From: Acidiphilium sp. CAG:727
GTDB taxonomy: Bacteria > Bacillota > Clostridia > Christensenellales > Borkfalkiaceae
Length of the DNA stretch: 11,424 nucleotides
Assembly: GCA_000437515.1 (NCBI GenBank)
Contig: FR898394.1
Coordinates: 1 to 11,424 of the forward strand
Reading direction: 5' to 3'
Positions 6,817 to 11,424 of this stretch are shown in pieces (within the stretch, counting starts at the first letter, position 1; the number at the start of each line of letters is the position of its first letter). The notes under the pieces are model-generated. The model did not search any database and was not told the DNA's origin. It was given only the letters and a program-made list of their open reading frames with translations. A program made the position numbers and the translations under genes.

Positions 6817-8088
6817 TTACGCCTCTGCGAGAAGCGTAGAAGTTACCGTTCCGTTTACTTCAACGAAAACATAATAGTAACCGCCGGCGGTCGTCGTTTC
6901 GGTAAGCGTTATTTTGCCGTTATCCGCGGCGAGAGATTTCACGCTCCAACCCGAATCGGCGTTATCGTTATAAACGAGCGTTGCGCCGCTTACGGTAGTA
7001 CCCTTGGGCGCGACCACTTTAAGATTGCCGTTTGCCGCGGTCAAATCCTGGTTTTCAAAGGTTGCCATGGTCTTTTTGCCGAAAATTATCTCGTTGGCGA
7101 AAGCGAAGGGTTCTTCGCGACCCAAAGCGTGCGCGTGAGAGTGCAAAAAGCCTTTTACGAGAGAGATTCTCGCGTTTTTGCAGCGCGAAGCGGTTTTTGA
7201 TACCGTCTGCGGGGTCTGATTTATATCGTTTATACCCGCCAGAAACAGTATGGGCGTATTTACCCTTGACAATCCCGTATCGTCGTCCCACACGACGGCG
7301 TTACGGTGGTTATTATAGTACGACGGGATATTGCCCGTAGAGCCGTAGTTATTGAGCGTGCAGTAAATCGGGATAGAAAATGCGAATCTGTCGTCGTAAC
7401 CGGTCGTTATAGACGTGATTATTCCGCCCCAACTTATTCCGCATATACCGACCTTATCCGAATCCACGAAAGAAAGTTTTCTCAAAAACGAGTTCGCGCG
7501 GACGGCAAGCGACACCGCGTAATACATCCATGTGTCTTCTATCGGGTTATTATCCGCGTCGGCGTAATTCTGATTATGCGGAGCGGGATATTCCGACTTA
7601 GTATACAAATCCGCGGGGGCGTTTTCGACCGTTCCGCTCTCCTTGGGAATATGACCTTCGGTATCTATCGCGAAAGCGACGTAGCCGCGGTCGTTCCATT
7701 CTTTAACCCATTGATAATAAGCCGTTCCCCCGCCGCCATGCACTAAAAGCACCGCGGGATAGGTCTTACTTCCGGCAAAGTTTTCGGGATAACCGAGGTA
7801 GCCGAAAGCGTAACTTTCTTCGCCTTTATAGTCGTGCCTTAAAAACACGCCCTTTATATTACAATCGGTTTCTTTCCGGTCGTATTCGGGGCAGAATTTA
7901 TATTCTTGTTTCTGCCACAAATCGAGCGAAAAGCCCACCGCGTCGTAAACGGGGTAATTGTGATATTCTCTTTTACTCGGCTTTGCGGGTTCTTCGCCCG
8001 AATTATTCGAGCAACCCGTAGCCGCAAGACACGTAACGAGCATAAACGAAGTTATTATTTTGCGTAAAAATTTATTTTTAGTAGCCAT
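6817..8088 (-). CDS. Alpha/beta-hydrolase lipoprotein, dienelactone hydrolase or acetyl-esterase type
   Basis: This encodes 423 residues with a lipoprotein signal peptide (basic start, hydrophobic core, AATGC with lipidated Cys26). The alpha/beta-hydrolase core spans about residues 75-340: an oxyanion-type HGGGG at 117-121, the nucleophile elbow GISWGG with Ser219, a candidate acid Asp288 in LAGIND, and a candidate His at 316-320 (HSHAH). A small beta-rich domain follows from about 342 to the end and resembles the C-terminal part of some secreted carbohydrate-active esterases. The likely role is removal of acetyl or other acyl groups from a polysaccharide at the cell surface; a peptidase-like or other ester substrate is not excluded. 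ATG 8088 overlaps the upstream coding sequence by 11 bases and an in-frame TGA lies 9 bases before it, so no earlier start is possible. AGGAAGG (8102-8108) is 13 bases away, suggesting coupling to translation of the upstream gene. Confidence 0.75.
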   Translation of the reverse strand: MATKNKFLRKIITSFMLVTCLAATGCSNNSGEEPAKPSKREYHNYPVYDAVGFSLDLWQKQEYKFCPEYDRKETDCNIKGVFLRHDYKGEESYAFGYLGYPENFAGSKTYPAVLLVHGGGGTAYYQWVKEWNDRGYVAFAIDTEGHIPKESGTVENAPADLYTKSEYPAPHNQNYADADNNPIEDTWMYYAVSLAVRANSFLRKLSFVDSDKVGICGISWGGIITSITTGYDDRFAFSIPIYCTLNNYGSTGNIPSYYNNHRNAVVWDDDTGLSRVNTPILFLAGINDINQTPQTVSKTASRCKNARISLVKGFLHSHAHALGREEPFAFANEIIFGKKTMATFENQDLTAANGNLKVVAPKGTTVSGATLVYNDNADSGWSVKSLAADNGKITLTETTTAGGYYYVFVEVNGTVTSTLLAEA

Positions 8089-9940
8089 ACGAATAACTCA
8101 ACCTTCCTATCGGAGCGCAATCGCCCGAAACGTAATAATTCATAATGTCGTCGGGTTTTGTAACGTTATCGGTTACTTTGAATACGATATGACAGTTATC
8201 GGCGGTAAGACCGAGGGTGGAAAGCGGAATTTTATACACTATCACGTTGCCGTAAACTCTGTAATCCGCGCTGCCCGCTTCCGTCCAGTTATAACCGCCC
8301 GTCGATTTTTCGATCGAAGTGGTTCCGTCAGACTTGGGGCTTCTGTTTACGATATAGTCGTAACCGTTGAATCCGTTATTGTTTTCGGTTGCTCCGATTA
8401 AAAGCGTCATCCAGTTTTTATCCGCGCCGTTATACGCCGTGATATTGTCTTTCGTTCTGACGTACACGAACAAATCGGAATTGTTATGAACGACTTTTAC
8501 GTCGGTTATATCGTTACGGTTGCTTTTATCGGTGTATCTGCCTTTTTTGACGGCGTCCTGACCGTTACGTTCGATAGCGTCGCCCGCAAAATCGACGTAG
8601 TGCGCCTTTACGGCTTCCCACTGGAAAAGCGAGTCTTCGTTATCTATATCCATGGTCATTTTCTGATATTTGTATTTTACGCGGTCGGTCAACTTGTACT
8701 TACGGATATTGCGGGCAAGTTGCATATAGAAGTTATCCCCGCCGACGCCAGCGCTCGGTTCGATATCTCTCGAATACTCGTCGTTGTACACGTCGCAGAA
8801 AGTTACTCTGCCGAACATCGTGTACTTGATAGCCATCCATTCGTTCCAGCCGGTTACCATTACGTTTTTAATCTTTTTGCCTTGGGCTTCGTAGTCGAAA
8901 ACGCTTTCCCACTCCGTTTCGAAGTTCGCGCCCGCTACGTAAGATTCGATTTCGCCGGTTTTATGGTTGTAGCCCTTGCTCGATCTCGGTTCCATATCGC
9001 TGAACTGAATGGTGCTGCCGTGTTGGGCGACCGAAACGCTGATCGCGCCGTAGTTTTTATGGATATTCTGCGGATAATCCCAGTCCATCCACGGTATGGC
9101 GTTATCGTGCTTTATCCAGCCCTGCGGCCACTGCGATTCGACTATCTCGAACCTGTCGGCAAGGCTTTCGTCCATATAGTTATCAAACCCTGCGTTAGCG
9201 AGTTGGTCGCTCGCGCCGCCGTTATCTCTCGTGATACCCGCAATTAACGGCTTACCGTTGGGCGAAAACCATATATCGTTATATTTTTCGGTCTGATAGA
9301 AGGTTTCGTAAATCTTCTTCGCCGTAGTGCCGCTGTGCGAGTTGGTATAGAACATTACCTTCGGCACTTTGAAGCCCTGCTTCTGAAATTCGAGCAATGT
9401 TTCGATAACGAGTTTGGCAACGTCCGCGTATATAACGGAGTTGGTCGTATCGAAGCAAAGATAGTCGATGCCCGCCATAGTTAAAAGTTCCATATGACGG
9501 GTTACTATCCACTTGTCGTTCATGTTATAGTAACCGTAAAGCGGCTCGGCGCAGAAGTGGAACTCGTTTACTTTGGAAAGTTCGTTGTCTGTCATGGATT
9601 CGAGCGCGGCTTTACCTTCTTCGGTAGACAACAATTTGCTGTTGTCGTAAATAGCCGCCTGCTGTTCGGTATGCTGCCCGAGCCAGAGCGAATACCATAT
9701 ACCGACGTATTTCGTATCCGTCTTATAACCCGCCGCCTCGGTGAAATATCTGCCGAGAGCGTCCGTGCCGACGGTATTCATTATAGTGTACTCTGCGGGA
9801 GTGAGATTTCTGTCGTCTTTTACCCTTCCGTCCGCAGACGGCGCAGGATTTTTGTTATCGGTATTATTTTTCATAGAACACCCCGTGAAAGCGAACGTAG
9901 CCAGAACTAAGGCAATAATAACGCTTAATAATTTTTTCAT
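8078..9940 (-). CDS. GH99-like glycoside hydrolase lipoprotein with CBM9-like domain (second paralogue)
   Basis: This encodes 620 residues. The start at 9940 is chosen over an in-frame ATG at 9970 because it begins a classical lipoprotein signal peptide (MKKLLSVIIA, lipobox FTGC, lipidated Cys21), is preceded by GAGG, and avoids overlap with the upstream gene. Residues about 75-420 form a putative TIM barrel of the GH71/GH99/WbsX type: GIWYSLWLG (80-88), EPLYGYY (132-138), FDTTN (163-167), SPNGKP (226-231), ESQWP (268-272), GWNEW (364-368) and EYSRDIEP (388-395). Residues about 425-618 look like a CBM9-like beta-sandwich (LFVYVRT, NRSP, YYVSGDCAP). Canonical GH99 enzymes use two Glu in NEWxEG; here the second position is Ala370, so activity or mechanism may differ. 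It should sit on the outer face of the membrane. Its stop overlaps the start of the esterase gene. An endo- or exo-acting alpha-glycosidase is plausible; substrate unknown. Confidence 0.8.
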   Translation of the reverse strand: MKKLLSVIIALVLATFAFTGCSMKNNTDNKNPAPSADGRVKDDRNLTPAEYTIMNTVGTDALGRYFTEAAGYKTDTKYVGIWYSLWLGQHTEQQAAIYDNSKLLSTEEGKAALESMTDNELSKVNEFHFCAEPLYGYYNMNDKWIVTRHMELLTMAGIDYLCFDTTNSVIYADVAKLVIETLLEFQKQGFKVPKVMFYTNSHSGTTAKKIYETFYQTEKYNDIWFSPNGKPLIAGITRDNGGASDQLANAGFDNYMDESLADRFEIVESQWPQGWIKHDNAIPWMDWDYPQNIHKNYGAISVSVAQHGSTIQFSDMEPRSSKGYNHKTGEIESYVAGANFETEWESVFDYEAQGKKIKNVMVTGWNEWMAIKYTMFGRVTFCDVYNDEYSRDIEPSAGVGGDNFYMQLARNIRKYKLTDRVKYKYQKMTMDIDNEDSLFQWEAVKAHYVDFAGDAIERNGQDAVKKGRYTDKSNRNDITDVKVVHNNSDLFVYVRTKDNITAYNGADKNWMTLLIGATENNNGFNGYDYIVNRSPKSDGTTSIEKSTGGYNWTEAGSADYRVYGNVIVYKIPLSTLGLTADNCHIVFKVTDNVTKPDDIMNYYVSGDCAPIGRLSYSYGY

Positions 9941-9945
9941 ATAAA

Positions 9946-9949
9946 CCTC
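9946..9949 (-). promoter_or_regulatory. Shine-Dalgarno GAGG that fixes the start of the second GH99-like gene
   Basis: On the minus strand GAGG lies 5 bases before the ATG at 9940, inside the 13-base gap after the previous stop codon. It supports the shorter start that begins the lipoprotein signal peptide. The in-frame ATG at 9970 would overlap the preceding gene and would put ten non-hydrophobic residues ahead of the signal peptide. Confidence 0.6.
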
Positions 9950-9953
9950 GCTA

Positions 9954-11424
9954 TCAATACGCGTATGCAAATCTTCCGAGCGGCGCGCAGTCGCCCGAAA
10001 CGTAGTAATCGTGAATATCGCTATAATTCGTTACGTTATCCGTCGCCTTTATCCATACCGACGGACCGTCCGCCGTAATACCGAGCGCCGAAAGCGGAAT
10101 TTCAAAAGATACGGAATTGCCGATTTTTTTGTATCTTACGTCCGTAACCTTTTCGAAGTTATACCCGCCGAGAGAACGCTCCAGACTCGTAACCGAGCCG
10201 CCGGGGCTTCTGTTTACCACGAAATTAAATCCGCCGAAAGTATCGTTACCCGCCTTATCGGTACGGATAAACATGTTCATCCAGTTTTTATCGCTGCCGT
10301 TATAATCGGTAATATCTTCCGCCGTTACTACCCTTATATAAAGGTTTTTATCGTCGCTTGCGACCATGACTTCCGATATATCGTTACGGTTGGAATTATC
10401 CGTATAAGCAGTCGTTCTGAAACAGTCGGTAAAGTTCCGTTCAATCGCGTCGCCGACGGGATCTTTGTATTTATTGAAAACCTTAGCCCAGTCCGCGAAA
10501 GTTTCGTCTTCGATATCTATCGTGATATTTTTACGGATATAGTCTTTACCCGCCGAATATTTGAATTTTCTTACGTTTATCGCGGTCTGAACGATATAGT
10601 TATCGGCGTAGCCGCCCTTCATCATTTCGACGTCGCGGGAATATTCTTCCGAGAACGTATCGACGAAAAACGCCGTGTTGCCGTCGTCGAGTTTCTGCGC
10701 CATCCATTCGTTGAAACCCGTTATCATAACGGTGTCGACTTTCTGCTTTTTCTTATCGGCGTTGTTTTTGAAAACGGTTTCCCACTGCTGTTCGTAATTA
10801 GTGCCGAGATTGACGTTTCCGGTAACGTTCTCGCTTTTATTGAAGTCGTAACCCCTGCCGTAATTGGACATATCGCCCTTGCTCATAGCCGCTCCGGGAT
10901 GCTGAGCGAGCGAAACGCTCATATACCCGTTGTAATTTTCCTGCGGGTATTCCCAACTCATCCACGGAAAACCCGTTTCTTTGTCCGAAACGGTAGTCTT
11001 GCCGTCGGGCCACTGCGACTCTCTGAAATCGAAAAACTCCTCTTTAAGGTAAGTATAGAGTCCTTCATTTCCCGAGTTCTGATTTTTGACTCCGATAATC
11101 ATCGGCTTGCCGTTCGGCGAATACCAAAGGTACGCGTATTGCGATCTCGGAGCGTCGGGCGCAAGATAGCGGTTATAAACGTTCATTACGCAAGCGGGCG
11201 AGTTGGTGTTCGTGTACACCGTAACTTTGGGTACTTTGAAGCCCTGCTTAGCAAGCGAATCGAGAATTCCGAACATTAAATCAGCCTGCGTATCGTAACA
11301 TCTCGCGTTGGTGTAATCGTACACGAGAAAGTCGATATCCATAAGCATCATAAGTTCGATATGACGCGTCAACACCCACGGGTCGGACGAAGAATAATAG
11401 CCGTAAAGCGGCTCGCCCCCAAAG
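9954..11424 (-). CDS. GH99-like glycoside hydrolase with C-terminal CBM9-like domain (5' end missing, first paralogue)
   Basis: The reading frame is open to the right edge, so the N-terminus lies outside the window; 489 codons are visible, ending in TGA. The start at an internal GTG (11375) is not real, because the 16 codons before it, including GEPLYGYY, align with the next gene. The visible part begins inside a TIM-barrel-type domain like the GH71/GH99/WbsX group: YDYTN, YSPNGKP, ESQWP, then FNEW (NEW at 10704-10712). The last 190 or so residues look like a CBM9/DOMON-like carbohydrate-binding domain (NSNRNDI, LYIRVVT, NRSP), ending in YYVSGDCAP. The second Glu of the canonical GH99 motif NEWxEG is Ala here. 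By analogy with its paralogue it is probably an exported lipoprotein acting on a polysaccharide. It lies 13 bases upstream of that paralogue in the same operon. The fold call is fairly secure; the substrate is unknown. Confidence 0.75.
   Translation of the reverse strand, partial: FGGEPLYGYYSSSDPWVLTRHIELMMLMDIDFLVYDYTNARCYDTQADLMFGILDSLAKQGFKVPKVTVYTNTNSPACVMNVYNRYLAPDAPRSQYAYLWYSPNGKPMIIGVKNQNSGNEGLYTYLKEEFFDFRESQWPDGKTTVSDKETGFPWMSWEYPQENYNGYMSVSLAQHPGAAMSKGDMSNYGRGYDFNKSENVTGNVNLGTNYEQQWETVFKNNADKKKQKVDTVMITGFNEWMAQKLDDGNTAFFVDTFSEEYSRDVEMMKGGYADNYIVQTAINVRKFKYSAGKDYIRKNITIDIEDETFADWAKVFNKYKDPVGDAIERNFTDCFRTTAYTDNSNRNDISEVMVASDDKNLYIRVVTAEDITDYNGSDKNWMNMFIRTDKAGNDTFGGFNFVVNRSPGGSVTSLERSLGGYNFEKVTDVRYKKIGNSVSFEIPLSALGITADGPSVWIKATDNVTNYSDIHDYYVSGDCAPLGRFAYAY

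Noticed and set aside
9941..9970. Longer start (ATG at 9970) for the second GH99-like protein
   Set aside because: It would overlap the previous gene, add ten residues ahead of a clean lipoprotein signal peptide, and ignore the Shine-Dalgarno placed before the ATG at 9940.
10011..11279. 422-codon plus-strand open frame over the first GH99-like gene
   Set aside because: It is again exactly codon-aligned with the minus-strand gene. The minus-strand translation matches its neighbour over the whole length; the plus-strand translation has no recognisable features.

Overview
The window reads as a glycan-degradation locus of a Gram-positive gut-type bacterium, most likely a clostridium. Evidence is strong AGGAGG-type ribosome binding sites, lipoprotein signal peptides, a large surface protein built of bacterial Ig-like domains, and a dispersed repeat of a kind I recall from Firmicutes genomes. 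The C-terminal tail of the surface protein recalls uncultured Christensenellales-like clostridia, but that placement is an impression and not a demonstrated fact. All genes lie on the minus strand, so transcription runs from right to left.

In transcription order: (1) a 5'-truncated GH99-like protein with a CBM9-like C-terminal domain (9954 to the right edge); (2) its paralogue, a complete lipoprotein (8078-9940); (3) an alpha/beta-hydrolase (dienelactone hydrolase/acetyl-esterase type) lipoprotein overlapping gene 2 by 11 bases (6817-8088); (4) a 1122-residue secreted surface protein made of four copies of an unrecognised module interleaved with Ig-like domains and ending in a Cys-containing, non-LPXTG anchor-like tail (3393-6761); (5) a signal-less GH78 alpha-L-rhamnosidase (827-3316); (6) a divergent RpiB/LacAB-family isomerase (225-803). 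Gaps are 13, -11, 55, 76 and 23 bases, consistent with one operon whose promoter lies beyond the right edge. After gene 6 comes a highly palindromic repeat (about 121-210), then a good minus-strand promoter and Shine-Dalgarno for a further gene that begins at base 13 and leaves the window.

Working model (inference): lipoprotein glycosidases and an esterase trim an acylated, rhamnose-containing polysaccharide outside the cell, with help from the surface protein in binding. Imported oligosaccharides are then cut by the cytoplasmic rhamnosidase, and the RpiB-like protein may isomerise a released sugar. No transporter or regulator is present in the window. The most unusual points are the repeated unknown module with its odd sorting tail, the loss of expected catalytic residues in both GH99-like proteins and in the RpiB-like protein, and a double hairpin before a rhamnosidase gene that has no visible Shine-Dalgarno.
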